DNA of 64,000 nt from Sipunculus nudus (taxonomy: Eukaryota; Annelida; Sipuncula; Golfingiida; Sipunculidae): positions 51,434,079-51,498,078 of the forward strand of contig CM049309.1 in NCBI GenBank assembly GCA_026874595.1. The letters run 5' to 3'. This document shows positions 1 through 11,078 of the stretch, piece by piece. Both the position numbers and the translations under genes were made by a program. The notes under the pieces were generated by a model. It ran no database searches, was not told the origin of the DNA, and saw nothing but the letters and a program-made list of their open reading frames with translations. How positions within the stretch are numbered: position 1 is the stretch's first letter; each line of letters opens with the position of its first letter.

Positions 1-984
1 GAATCAAGTGTTGTTTTCAGATATGTATTGTTTTGCAAATTCAAAAATATATTTTATAACAAAATTGATACAGCTGTGTGAATAAATCGAAGTCACCTGA
101 GCAAATTAGCTGTGAATGAACTTAATTATTCAGATATATATGTTATACCTTTAAATGTTAAGTCAGATTTATTAACTTGAAAAAAAAATTGATGTAAAAA
201 AAATGAGGATCATATGCAAAAATCCTTTCATTATATTTTCACAGCAGGCACATGTGAGGAGATAATCTGTTAAAATCTGAAATATGAAAATAAAAGCTCA
301 CAAATTAGGCCAGTCATTGAAGTCTGTATAGAGTGTCTATTTTATCATTTGCTTTGTCAGGTTCCAGGCCACCCACTTTGGTCACCAAGCTCTGATTTGG
401 TAACGTTATTTCTGGACATATGAGTCAAATTATCGGTAAATGAAGGTGTAATTTAAAATTTTGAAGTCAGATTAAATTAAAGATACAGTTGTGTATGAAA
501 ATATAAACATAAAAATGGATGCATCTGTATGCATTATGTGAGATTAATGACAGAATCAAGGATTAATGATGATGCAGTGTAGCACTGTGAATCAACTGAT
601 ATATTCGGATACCTATGTTATATTGTAATTGTATAAAATACATAATATACATGAAAAAATTGATGTAATAAATGTTGTGGATCAAATGCAAATATTGTGC
701 AATACAAAATACCAGTAATATTCACGTATATAGTTCCTATGTACAACCAGGAATGAGCTCAGTTATTGTAATATAAAAAAGTTACATGTGGGTCGATACA
801 TCCAGCTTACTGATTGCTGCATCATTTTTACAGCCAATTCACATGTATATTTATATGATCACTATTATTAGACCCAAGTCAGTATTTCATAACTCATATT
901 GAAAATCTAGAGACTTATCCAAATATATTTCTTTATTTGAAAAAAAAGAAACCATTCTATACCCATGATTATATCTGAATATTG
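1..984. repeat. Family A-type internal repeat sequence, head outside window
   Basis: Non-coding AT-rich DNA whose blocks recur elsewhere in the window. The stretch near 1-60 matches about 13240-13290 and 2250-2300. The stretch at 250-320 (AATCTGTTAAAATCTGAAATAT and similar) matches 8515-8575. The stretch at 520-620 matches 13300-13370 joined to 14958-14990. It is therefore part of the same family as the elements at 7845 and 12064. No head motif is seen, so this copy starts before the window or is broken. No coding potential was seen. Confidence 0.6.
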
Positions 985-2074
985 TAATTGTATCCGCCAA
1001 AAGGAAGTTTTGCGGATACTATGTTTTTGACCGGGTACTGCCGCCGCTGCCGCCGCCGCGTTCGTTTCCGGAGAACTCCTCTGAGACTACTTGACAGATT
1101 TTTCCGAAACTTACACCAATTATCGGGTCACATGTTAACTGGTGCCTAACCAATTGGCCTTGACCTCTGACCTTTCCTCTCTGCCCAGTGTCCGTTTGTG
1201 CTTATGTTTCCACACATAAACCCACATATCTCGGGAACCGTTTGACCCATCAGGAAAAAAATTTTGTACAAAAATGTAGCCCTTGGATAGCTTTATAACA
1301 TACACAAAAAATGGTGGCGCCACCTGCAGCCATTTTTGCTCATTGTCCATCTGTTCATCTGCCTTCAGTTAAAATCACTCATCTCTCTGCAGTGGTTTGA
1401 CTAATTCACCTGAAATTCGGCATGCGTATACATCCTAGATAGCTTTCTTGATTTTATGACAGGTGGTGCCACTAACATTCACGTTCACGCTGCAGACATC
1501 CTAGCTCATATCTCAGGAACCGTTCGACCCATCAGGAAAAAATTTTTTTACAAATGTAGCCCATGGATAGCTTTATAACATACATAAAAATGGTGGCGCC
1601 ACCTGCAGCCACTTTTGCACAGCGTCAATCTGTTTGTCTGCCTTTAGTTAAAATCACTCATATCTCTGCAGTGGTTTGACTAAATTACCTGAAATTTGGC
1701 ATGTGTATACATCCCGCATAGCTTTCTTGATTTTATGACAGGTGGCGCCACCTGCATTCACATTCACGCTGTAGACATCCATGCTTATATCTCCGGACTT
1801 GTTCGACCAATCAGGAAAAAAATTTTACACAAATGTAGCCCTTGGATAGCTTTATTACATACACAAAAATGGTGGCGCCACCTGCAGCCATTGTTGCACA
1901 GCCTCCATCTGTTTGTCTGCTGTGGGATAAAATCAGTCATATCTCTGCAGTGGTTTGACTTTTCAACCTGAAATTTTGCATGTGTATACATCTTGGATAG
2001 TTTCTCGTTCAAATTACAGGTGGCGCCACCTACAATCATGTTTACATGCCAGACATCCATTCTAATATGTAACA
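985..2074 (+). repeat. Family C (HINE/pearl-like) element, copy 1
   Basis: It starts with TAATTGTATCCGCC and a hairpin (GTATCCGC paired with GCGGATAC, 992-1020). A short CCG-rich microsatellite (about 1038-1062) follows, then about 3.5 tandem core units of roughly 280 bp. Each unit carries GGTGGCGCCACC or a near copy, CTGCAGTGGTTTGAC and a CCATCTGTTTGTCTGCC-type block. The head matches the reverse complement of 14870-14957. The 3' hairpin seen in copy 2 (13375-13393) is absent here, so this copy is truncated or differs at that end. ORFs in it are satellite reading frames, not genes. Confidence 0.65.
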
Positions 2075-2399
2075 CATGTAACTCAACTAAACATGGCCTA
2101 TAATTAAAGGTTTTGTTTTCCTTTCATTTCATTAATGCCATTTAAAATAATTAAACCCATAAGCAGGCACATTTTGTTAAATATAAGCCAATTGATGGGT
2201 AATTAAAAGTGCAATTTAGAAAAGTGAGTTTTGATTTAAATTTCTTTTCAGATATTCATTGTTTTACAAATTTAAATAATATATTTTATTTTTAAAAATA
2301 TATTTACATCTGCATCGAAATGTGATGTTACATGACCAGATGAGCCAAAATTGTTGAAGCATTTTATAATTCAATCTAAATATGCAATAATATAAGTTA

Positions 2400-2435
<36 letters not shown>

Positions 2436-2600
2436 TATCTATATAGTAACATTCATTAACGTGACCTATCATTATCCCCATCCCCCCCATCCCTTCGGAC
2501 ATGAAGTCCTCCAACCTATGGAGCGGAAACTTTATGGCAACTGTAATTATTATATCTATTTGAAAAAAAAATTGCAATTTTTGTTTAATGATAATAATAA
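2075..2600. repeat. Family A-type internal repeat sequence
   Basis: Sequence after the family C element resembles 13100-13340, including the CAGATATTCATTGTTTTACA block near 2251 and the TTACATCTGCAT block near 2304. It looks like another part of the family A element that received the C insertion. It contains the TA microsatellite listed separately. No gene is seen. Confidence 0.45.
2402..2433. repeat. (TA)n microsatellite
   Basis: About 16 uninterrupted TA dinucleotides. Short ORFs across it are artefacts of low complexity. Confidence 0.95.
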
Positions 2601-3948
2601 AATTGGTTGGATATAAAAAAATGTGTAAACTGCTGAACTGTCAACAACTCATCATAAAGCCACCCAATGATCATGCTCATAAAATATCCTTATAGATAAA
2701 TTGCAGTTGAGTGTCAGGACCCATGTGTCCCTGGTTACTCTTCATATGTTAAGATTTCTCAGTAATGGCTGAATGTATTGTTCTGAAATTTGACTTGTGC
2801 CACCATGTGAATAACAGATCAGTATACATGGGTCAGAGGACAACTTATTGTAAAAGATAGAGGATTCTAGTTCTTTCATGCATGCAGTCTTTCAGTGAAC
2901 TGATTCTTAGATCATCCAGTATCACCATGATGTGAATAACTAATAAAATATTTATTGGTGACATGTGCAGACATGGGGTATTCATATTCAGTATTTGTAA
3001 CCAAATACACAATTTTGAGTACTCAAATTTGTATTCAAATAATTTTATAAAATTTGAAATGCATTTGTTTTCGCATTCGAATACATGGAAAATGTATTCC
3101 TATTCAGTGAACGCATAATGAGTACTTTATTTTACAAATTGATCAACAAATGTAAAAAATGTACTGTAAAAAACATCTATAACATTAAGCAATATTCTCT
3201 TTCATTTATTTATCTGACAAACATTTATTGAAGAATAAAAACCAGAACCAACAGTACAGAGATCAGGTATCAGTTGAGCCAATCTGTGACCTATAGGTAA
3301 AACCATTTGGAACAGATAATTGCACTATATAGCTGACTAACCTGTTGCTTTTCAATGGCATTACCTGACAGGCCTAACAACCAGGATTATGTCAAACTAC
3401 ATTAAAAGTAATCTTTACAACTACAAATTACCTAATTTTTTGACAGAGTATTGATTAAACTAAATTACTTTTGAAAAGTAATTAATTACTTTTCAGTTAC
3501 TTTATACTAAATCCACAAAGGCACTTTTTGTGAAAATTATTTTTTATAATTGAAAGGTCAGTTTATAAAAGAAAATAAAAGATAAAATACAAGCTAAAAC
3601 ATGCCCTTTGCTATTATGATTTAAGTGAATAATAGCTTTACAATGGAAGTATCGCTAAAAACGCTTGTAGAATTAGGAGCTGTCACATGTGTGTACATTA
3701 CTTACATACACATGAGTCTTGTTTTTTCTTGTTCTGAGAAGGCACTTAGACATGGCACATTCAGTTATTACTGGTAATCTTGATTGCCATTGTCTAGCTG
3801 CATTTGTTTTAGCATATATAGACATTAAAGCTTTATGAAACTTGTAAAGATACTACAATACAAATTCAGCCAATAAGTAATATATTGTGCAATTTAAAAT
3901 ATTTTCTTTCTGAAAACCCCAGAATATATTGAGTTTTGGGTAGATGCA
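2601..3948. other. AT-rich non-coding DNA, no gene seen
   Basis: No exon-like or conserved coding block is seen. Around 2980-3120 there is a run of GTATTC/GAATAC-type inverted words, with similar text at 25430-25580. Around 3440-3500 the sequence AAAGTAATTAATTACTTTT is palindromic. Both could be internal parts of degraded MITEs, but no termini were found. Confidence 0.5.
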
Positions 3949-4326
3949 TAAATAACACACTCACACATATTAATAATATGCTTATTTTGTTACTCAAAAT
4001 ACACATAAATAATAAATATAAGTAAATTTTGAATGTATTAACAGGTACTTTACTAAAGTTTTAGCTGGTCACAGATAATTACGATTTAGGTCATCATCAG
4101 AATCCTTTGTACAGTATCATAATAAATTATCATTATGAACACAAAAATAACACATACACATATTAATTATTTATATGCTTATTTTGTTACTCAAAATACA
4201 CAGTAGTTATAAAAATTAGTTAAGTTTTAATGTATTAACAGGTACTTTTAGCTGGTCACAGTCATACCTTTATTTAGGTCATCATCAGATTCCTTTATAT
4301 AGTATCATAATAAATGATCACTAAGA
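3949..4326. repeat. Two-copy direct tandem duplication, period about 188 bp
   Basis: The block with CACATATTAA, GCTTATTTTGTTACTCAAAA, AGCTGGTCACAG and GGTCATCATCAGA occurs twice, about 188 bp apart (for example TCATCATCAG at 4091 and 4279). The copies have diverged at many positions. The second copy lies just downstream of the stop codon of the minus-strand monooxygenase gene, so its 3' UTR probably ends within this duplication. Confidence 0.75.
4269..4274 (-). other. Candidate poly(A) signal for the monooxygenase gene
   Basis: AATAAA on the minus strand, about 90 bases past the stop codon. This is the usual hexamer at a plausible distance. AATAAA-like words are common in AT-rich DNA, so the assignment is tentative. 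Confidence 0.35.
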
Positions 4327-4364
4327 TGAATAGAGTTATCCAGGTCTAATCGTATCTCAGACTC

Positions 4365-6212
4365 TCAGTGAAATATTACGCCAACCCAAGAGATAATAAC
4401 TATCACAGACAGACAGAGAGTGCTCCCCGCAGAGGCCTCTGGCCGTCTACATTTGGTTGGCTTATAGTATGGTTTATCGAGCTGTTTCAGAGGGTGGAAC
4501 GTGTATCTATTATTCCCCAGCACATTCTCTCCTGAACGTCCTACAGAACAGGTCTGACGATACCCATGAATCATCTGGAATTGTTCCTGGAAGCTCTGTA
4601 TGTTTTCTTCGGTCCAGTCAACTCGGTCCAAGTGGTCATAGATGTTGGAGTCTTTGTCATTTGGGTCAATGTGGAGTTTCCCAGACATAGCCATCTGAGT
4701 TACCCATTGATGGACAGAAAATGCCTCCTGGGAAACACTGAGACAAGCCTGAAGAGGGACCGCAGGGTAGTACAGCATGAACGACAGGCACATTTCATTG
4801 TCAGAGCCTGGGCCACCAAATGTCATTTTGTTGCGTTTTTTTGTTTTATAATAACACTGGGTGAAGATTTCATCCCCTGGTTTAATGTTGACATGTGGGC
4901 TCAGCACTCGCAGTTGCTGATAATTGAAGTCATAATAGTCTTCACGGGCTATTTCTTTGAGCTCTTCTCCTTCTCTGATATGTCTCACTATCATAGAATC
5001 ACCAACGAGATGTGTATGGAGCAAGCTGGCAAATACATGTATCCCACCCTTTGGTAGTCCCCTCTGTGTACAGTCCTTGTTACAGTAGCTGTCTATCTGG
5101 AACTTTTCTGCTCCCGGCGGAATCACAATTGGAGGCCACCAGACAGTATGGCCAACAATAAAGGTGCCAGCATCATACTTTCTCAGACGGTCTGTGTAGT
5201 AAATCCTGAGACCAGAGCTGTCTGTGATATCAGGTATATGCTCAGGGTTATCATAATGCATCTCCAGCTGAACAAAACGAGGTGCATCAGGGGTTCCGAT
5301 CGGACAGCCAGCCTCCTGTGGATAGTAGAATGTTTCCTGACCCACAGCCCAGGCCACCATGATAGAGTCACATTTTGTGGCATTGTCCGGCATATTTCCT
5401 TCCCAGCATACCCGACCATACTCCTCCTGCTCTAGCTGGCCGTAACAAGCGTATAACACTATGTGGTGTACCACAGCAAGGTTGCGCTTCTCTATCAAGG
5501 GATCCACTCTTACTATATGATGTTTAGATGTAACAGGTGGGAGGCCATGGATACGACAAAAATATGTGGTTCGGTTTTCTTTAAGTGTGGCATTTACCAC
5601 TCTGATGTCAAATGTCTTCATATTTTCATATTGTTTGTGTTGTTCACTGTTTGGCCTCCCATAGTCCAGCAGCATTAGACTGCGAGTTCCTCTATTATCA
5701 TATTCATGCTTTGGCAGAGTCTCCAGAGACTCGGGGTCTTGTTCACCCCAGGCAAACAGGAGCCTCAGCGTGCCTTCTGTGATATCTCTGTCATCAGCGT
5801 CACATGATTCCAGACTCCGTGTAAACTTCATCACTGTGAAATCTTTATTCTCTGAGGCGTGAACCAGTTCCCAGTTCTGTTCCTCATCTACCTGAGGTCG
5901 CTGGTTCCCGACAGCAAAGCAGTCATAAAGAACACCTCGTCCGTCTTTGACCCAGCCAATTGCGATATCTGCACCTTTCATGCCACCATTAGCAGAAAGT
6001 CCAAATCCAACCCAGCCACGTGTACGAACATGTACCTCAAGTGTTACATCTTCTCTTGTAAACTTCCAGAAGAGAAAGTATCGTTGCAGTTCATCCATTG
6101 ATAGAGAATGTACATAATCCTCTGTTGGTACTGGTGTTGATTTGGTGATGACCTCCTGTCCACAGCAAGACAGGGCACTAACCAATAACCCAAGCAGTAT
6201 ATAGAGCAGCAT
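4365..6212 (-). CDS. DBH-like copper monooxygenase (MOXD1 family), single exon
   Basis: A 615-codon uninterrupted reading frame for a protein of the dopamine beta-hydroxylase/PHM family, closest in plan to MOXD1 (about 613 residues in human). Residues 1-19 form a signal peptide, so the first Met is a sound start. A DOMON domain spans about 35-185 (RGWVGFGLSANGGMKGADI). The two copper-binding halves follow. CuH ligands would be His249/His250 (VVHHIVLY) and His319 (MHYDNP); CuM ligands would be His399/His401 (LLHTHL) and Met474 (NEMC). Asn-X-Ser/Thr sites include 207, 213 and 277. The hydrophobic end (about 597-615) suggests a membrane or GPI anchor. By family it would hydroxylate a small substrate in the secretory pathway using copper, oxygen and ascorbate; the substrate is unknown. 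All key residues are present and nothing looks broken. The lack of introns suggests a retrocopy origin. It probably lies antisense within a PPIP5K intron. The exact orthologue is uncertain. Confidence 0.93.
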   Translation of the reverse strand: MLLYILLGLLVSALSCCGQEVITKSTPVPTEDYVHSLSMDELQRYFLFWKFTREDVTLEVHVRTRGWVGFGLSANGGMKGADIAIGWVKDGRGVLYDCFAVGNQRPQVDEEQNWELVHASENKDFTVMKFTRSLESCDADDRDITEGTLRLLFAWGEQDPESLETLPKHEYDNRGTRSLMLLDYGRPNSEQHKQYENMKTFDIRVVNATLKENRTTYFCRIHGLPPVTSKHHIVRVDPLIEKRNLAVVHHIVLYACYGQLEQEEYGRVCWEGNMPDNATKCDSIMVAWAVGQETFYYPQEAGCPIGTPDAPRFVQLEMHYDNPEHIPDITDSSGLRIYYTDRLRKYDAGTFIVGHTVWWPPIVIPPGAEKFQIDSYCNKDCTQRGLPKGGIHVFASLLHTHLVGDSMIVRHIREGEELKEIAREDYYDFNYQQLRVLSPHVNIKPGDEIFTQCYYKTKKRNKMTFGGPGSDNEMCLSFMLYYPAVPLQACLSVSQEAFSVHQWVTQMAMSGKLHIDPNDKDSNIYDHLDRVDWTEENIQSFQEQFQMIHGYRQTCSVGRSGENVLGNNRYTFHPLKQLDKPYYKPTKCRRPEASAGSTLCLSVIVIISWVGVIFH

Positions 6213-7139
6213 GCTTATATATGGTTACCTTAATTTAGATTAGAATTCCTGTAAATGATATAACTCCTAACACGGTATCCATTTTGATGATTCAGCAAAT
6301 CTGTAAAGTCCAAGGGCTTTCCTGCTACACAGGTAGAGCTGTCTCTCTGGTATGTTGACAGTATTTGATCACTTTAAGAATTTGATGGTTCAGGCTATGA
6401 CTGTGTATGTTTGTAGTCTCAACACCCTCACAACGTGATCTCAGTGTCCGTACTCTGTAGAATTAGTGCACATGTACTTCTTGTTATGGCACAGTGACAT
6501 GCTTGGTTGCCCTCTTTCATTGCCTGTTAGGTGTATGTATGTCGGCTTGAGTGACCTCATTCAAATCACATGAGGAATAGAAGGTCTCAAAGACTGCCAA
6601 GATATGCACAGTAAATGTGCACAAACCATACATACCAGATAATCCACCTCCAGGTCCTATTATTCTCTTCAATGCCAGTTTTTATGTTGTATTGGCAAAC
6701 ATCCAGGGACAAGTGCAGTTATATATGGTGATTCGCAAATGACCTGTCCTGAGATTTGTCATAATGCATAATGACTGCTTAATGCTCAAAAGTGTGCAGT
6801 CACCTGTATGACCTGTTGACATTGTAGACAACATGAATTTATCAATATTGGATAAATAATAAAAAATGGGTAACCATCATTGTGATCACTACTAGACATT
6901 CACTTACATGAATTCAGAGACTTTGTAAATGGAACATAAAAAAAATTAATTAAACAGTGCTTGATGACTACTAGATGGTTCACTCACATACATGTGTATC
7001 ATGAGTTACAGCATGAGATATAGTGCGATAGTTCAAGTTCAGTCTGTCTTCCAACCACAAGAAACGAATGTCACCATTCTAACATTCCAAATTGGGAGGT
7101 TGCCTGGATATAATATATATATATATATATATACATTAT
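6213..7139. other. Upstream region of the monooxygenase gene, no other gene seen
   Basis: This is the 5' side of the minus-strand gene. A TTATATA word lies directly before the ATG, too close to be a TATA box for this start. No other core promoter could be defended. A TA microsatellite occupies about 7112-7134. The rest is unremarkable AT-rich DNA. Confidence 0.5.
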
Positions 7140-7790
7140 ATGTGTGGAAAAACCTGAAAACCTTTCAATATCTTCTCTGAAATTATCCAGCCAATTTTTT
7201 CAGTATTTTACAGAAATAATCTGTGAAACAATCCCTCTCAAGTTTTTCAAATGGTTCCAGTTTGGTGAATTTTGGGGAAGTTACAGGAAACGGAACTTAG
7301 TCATAATGCCAAAATAGGTCACTAAAATTACAATATCACTTTATCAGAAACAGCAGGAGCTAGCATCCTTAAATTTTATGCCAAATCTGACACATATCAA
7401 ATGTTGTGGGATTGATCATTTTGTGGCGCCACCTGCATTAACTAACATTTTACAGGTAAAAAGCTTGAAAATCTTCTTCGACCAATTCATTCATCCTAAT
7501 TGTTCAATATTTCAAAGAAATGATCCCAGAGACTGGCCCTCTCAAGTGTTCAAATGGTTTGGGTTTGATTAATTTGGCCAAGTTACCGTATACTTACAGG
7601 AATTTGAACTTAGTCATTTGGCAAAGTAAGCATATACTAACATAACAGTCTCAGAAACAACAGAAGCTAGCATCCCACCTACATCGACCAGTTTTTAACA
7701 GGCAAAAAAACTTGTAATTTTAGCCTCTTCAACTTAAAAATGTTTTATGATGAAACTGTCAAGTCAAATCGTTTAATTTTTCACAAGAAT
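7140..7790. repeat. Diverged two-copy tandem repeat, period about 295 bp
   Basis: Blocks CAGAAACAGCAGGAGCTAGC (about 7343) and CAGAAACAACAGAAGCTAGC (about 7652), CCTCTCAAGTTTTTCAAATGG (about 7233) and CCTCTCAAGTGTTCAAATGG (about 7539), and GAACTTAGTCAT occur twice in the same order. A GTGGCGCCACCTGC motif near 7422 matches the palindrome of the family C core repeats, so this may be an old relative of that satellite. Confidence 0.6.
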
Positions 7791-7844
7791 TATCCTAGGG
7801 TAGGGTTGTTTAAATTGTATAAGGACAGATTGGAACCACTGATT

Positions 7845-10800
7845 ATCTCAGCTGACTATAAGTCATCTGAGCTATAGTCGTGGTCCAGTGTCCGTCGTCC
7901 GTCCGTCCATCTGTCTGTCCGTCCGTCCGTCCATCTGGATGTCCGTCCGAAAGACTGGCACATTTCGACACCGTTGGACCTACGAATCTGAAATTCGGCA
8001 TAGAGTTAGATGTCCCCAAAATCTCCTACCATGCCGAAAACTGGGTCAATAGGACTTCATTCCTTCGAGATATTAAGGAAAAACCTCAATTTTTTATTAG
8101 AAATCTATTTTCACACTTCAGGACTACCTAATATCAAAACCACTCATCTGGTTTTCTTCATATGTAACATAAATATTTCTCTATATAGTTCCTATGTACA
8201 TGCCAGATATTAAGTCAGTATTATATAATTTAAAAAAGTTATGGGCCCAAACATAATGGACTTTGTAAAAAAATCAGGAAGATATTTGGTCTCTTAAGAC
8301 CAAAAGTGTTAAAGGTAGAGACTTTTTTCCAGTAATACAACTTGAATTAATCAAAATTTAATTGTATACCAAGAATTAGATCAAAATCTGTTAAATTTTT
8401 TTAAATATTGGCAAAAATATAAAATTGGTACCTTAAATTTTGCCCAACTTTGGCCACAGCACGTTTTATTCCTGTAAGTACTGTGGATTTAATTTTCACA
8501 GCATGTATACATAAGGATTTAATCTGTTAAAATCTGAAATTTGAAAATAAAAGCTGCAAAATTAGGCTAGTTATTGAATTTTTTTGGAGGCTCTTGTTGT
8601 ATTCACTTACATTTTCAAGCAGTCCACTTTGATGACTGTAGGTCATTCAGTGCACATCTCTATGCTCCCCAGGCTGTTGGCATAATTTTAGATGTCCCCA
8701 AAATCTCCTACCATACCAAAAATTGGGTCATTAGGACTTCGTTCCTTCGGGATATTAAGGAAAAAAAACTCTGTTTTCCATAAAAAAAGCCATTGTTACA
8801 CTTCAAGGCTGCCTAATATCAAAACCACGGATCTGTTTTTGATCGTATTTAGTATTCACATTCTTTCATACATTTTCTATGAACATACCAACAATTAGGG
8901 TCAGTATTGGGTATTATTTTGAAGTTATGGGCCAAAACATAATGCAATTTTTTTTAAAAATCAGGAAATATATTTACTCACCAAACATGAGAATTGCTGA
9001 ACTTAGACTTTTTTTCAGGAATATAACTTTATTTAATCAAGATTCAATTGTTTACCCAAAATTAGTCTGAATTTTGCAAATTTTTCAAGTTATTAGCATA
9101 AATAAAAAATCACTACCTTAAATTTTGTCCAACTTTGGCACTGTTGATTTAATTTTCACAGCATATATACATAAGGATTTAATCTTTTAAAATCTGAAAT
9201 TTCAAAGAAATTGATTGGAAAGAAAAGCTTTTATTCATGTTTTCCTACACCATGTCAAGTGTTGTTTACATCTGGCCCACCTAGTAGTACAGCCTTCACT
9301 TGCATTATGTAACTCACCCCAGGCAGCTTGCCTTGGGTCAGCCTGGCCACTACCAGCAGGCTTCCCCTCTGCCCTGCACTCCCCCCCCCCCCCACAGATG
9401 GTGCATAAACTAGATGAATGTTATTATTTTCTGTATTTGATTCATTCTTATTCTAGGCTATGCTACATTTTAGATTTTGTATTGTACCACCAGGGTTACA
9501 ATGATTAAAGTGTACATTTAATTGTGTCCACAAAGTGGTGTATTACTATGAAAGTGAGGATGTTCATCAGATAAGTAATTCCTTACTTCAGAAGAGTAAA
9601 AACTTCACCAGGTGTGAAATTGACTATTAATTCCAGTAATGAATTAAAACTGGGATAGTAATTAGCACAATGATATTGTTTGTCCCTCATTCAACCAACA
9701 GTGTGTATACTTTATTTGAAAAGATGTTTTATTTTATCAAATTTACTTTTATTTTATTTTGGTGAATAAAATTAAGCATGTACTGAAAACTCCAATGTGC
9801 AAAACTTTTTAATAGTGATTCAAGGAATATTCTTGTAGATGCCATGTTGTGGCATTATTTTCTTTTAAATTCAGTTTAAACATTTGTGATTTAAAAATAA
9901 TAAAATATATGTGTATGCATAATATGACCCAATATGAGCTACACTCATGGATATATGATGATTGCAACTTTTGCAACAATTCTAATATTTTAACTTAGTT
10001 TCAGTTTTTTACTCTGTATATATAATGATTGCAACTTTTGCAACAATTCTAATATTTTAACTTATATTCTTAGGTTTTTTTATTAAAAATTTATAAAACC
10101 TGTAAATAAAAAAATGATTCAGATAAAAACTTCTTAATGGAAAAAGTGGATATGCTTAAAAAATAGGATTATATATAAACTTAAATGCATTATTCCCTTG
10201 AAAGTGAAATAAAGGTATTAGTCCATTCTGTCTACTTGCCTGTCCATCTATAAATTTTCATACGCATCACAGTTTCTCAAAATTTTACTGTTTTTCTTCA
10301 TGACAGTCTTGTCAGAGTATTAGTTTGCAATCATATATTTAGAACTTTACTAATAACCAAGTAGGAGGGCCCCTTTCCTCTTAGCTTTTCATATTCTTAT
10401 ATAAATGAAAAACATTACAATAGAATATTTCTACATCCACCTTCGTGCTGCCCTCACTTTTCCCTTCTCCGAACCCCATCCCAAAGTCAGCCTCAGTAAG
10501 CAAGAACAAGATGAATCATATATATTCATACTTTAATATTTTGTATAACTATTCGTCCATAGGTACCTATGTACATGCCAGAAATTATGTCAATATTGTG
10601 TAATATGTAGACATAGTGGGCATCACAATAATGTACCTTGTCAAGACTAAAGAGATATTGTGTCATACAGTCACAAATTCATAAATCACTTCATCAGCAT
10701 AGTTAATCATAACATCATATCTGTCAAATTGAAAGCTTGCAGACTACCATACACTTTAGATCCTTCAACAAATAGCCTTATCATCATTCTACTACTGCTT

Positions 10801-11078
10801 ATTACTGCTGTCATTGCATTCATATTTGCTCAAATATATCACAATTTTCAACCCCTCCTAAATAGATAAAAAATAAACCACTATATTTGACTCTATTAAT
10901 CCATCAGTCAGGTAATTTCATTTATCATTTACTCACATATTACATTACATTCCTTTATAATAGCCCAACATGTCCATGATATTCATAAGCTTTATCCACT
11001 CGATATAGTATCACAGTGGAGAAACATTTATAGTCCAATCACGATCAGCTGAGAGCCGTGACCCATGGGTCCCTTGTT
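7845..11078 (+). repeat. Family A (HINE-like) element, copy 1
   Basis: The head at 7845 is a hairpin (ATCTCAG...CTGAGCT enclosing TGACT...AGTCA) followed by CTATAGTCGTGGTCC and GTCCGTCC repeats. The 3' end near 11045-11078 carries an inverted copy of the head (ATCAGCTGAG), then the palindrome GACCCATGGGTC, then CCTTGTTTT. Two internal units of about 690 bp start with the same block (CCCCAAAATCTCCTACCAT at about 8013 and 8695). It also holds a poly-C run (about 9388) and blocks shared with 22436-27003. No protein is encoded. The match to Helentron-associated non-autonomous elements is inferred from architecture, not from a database. Confidence 0.65.
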
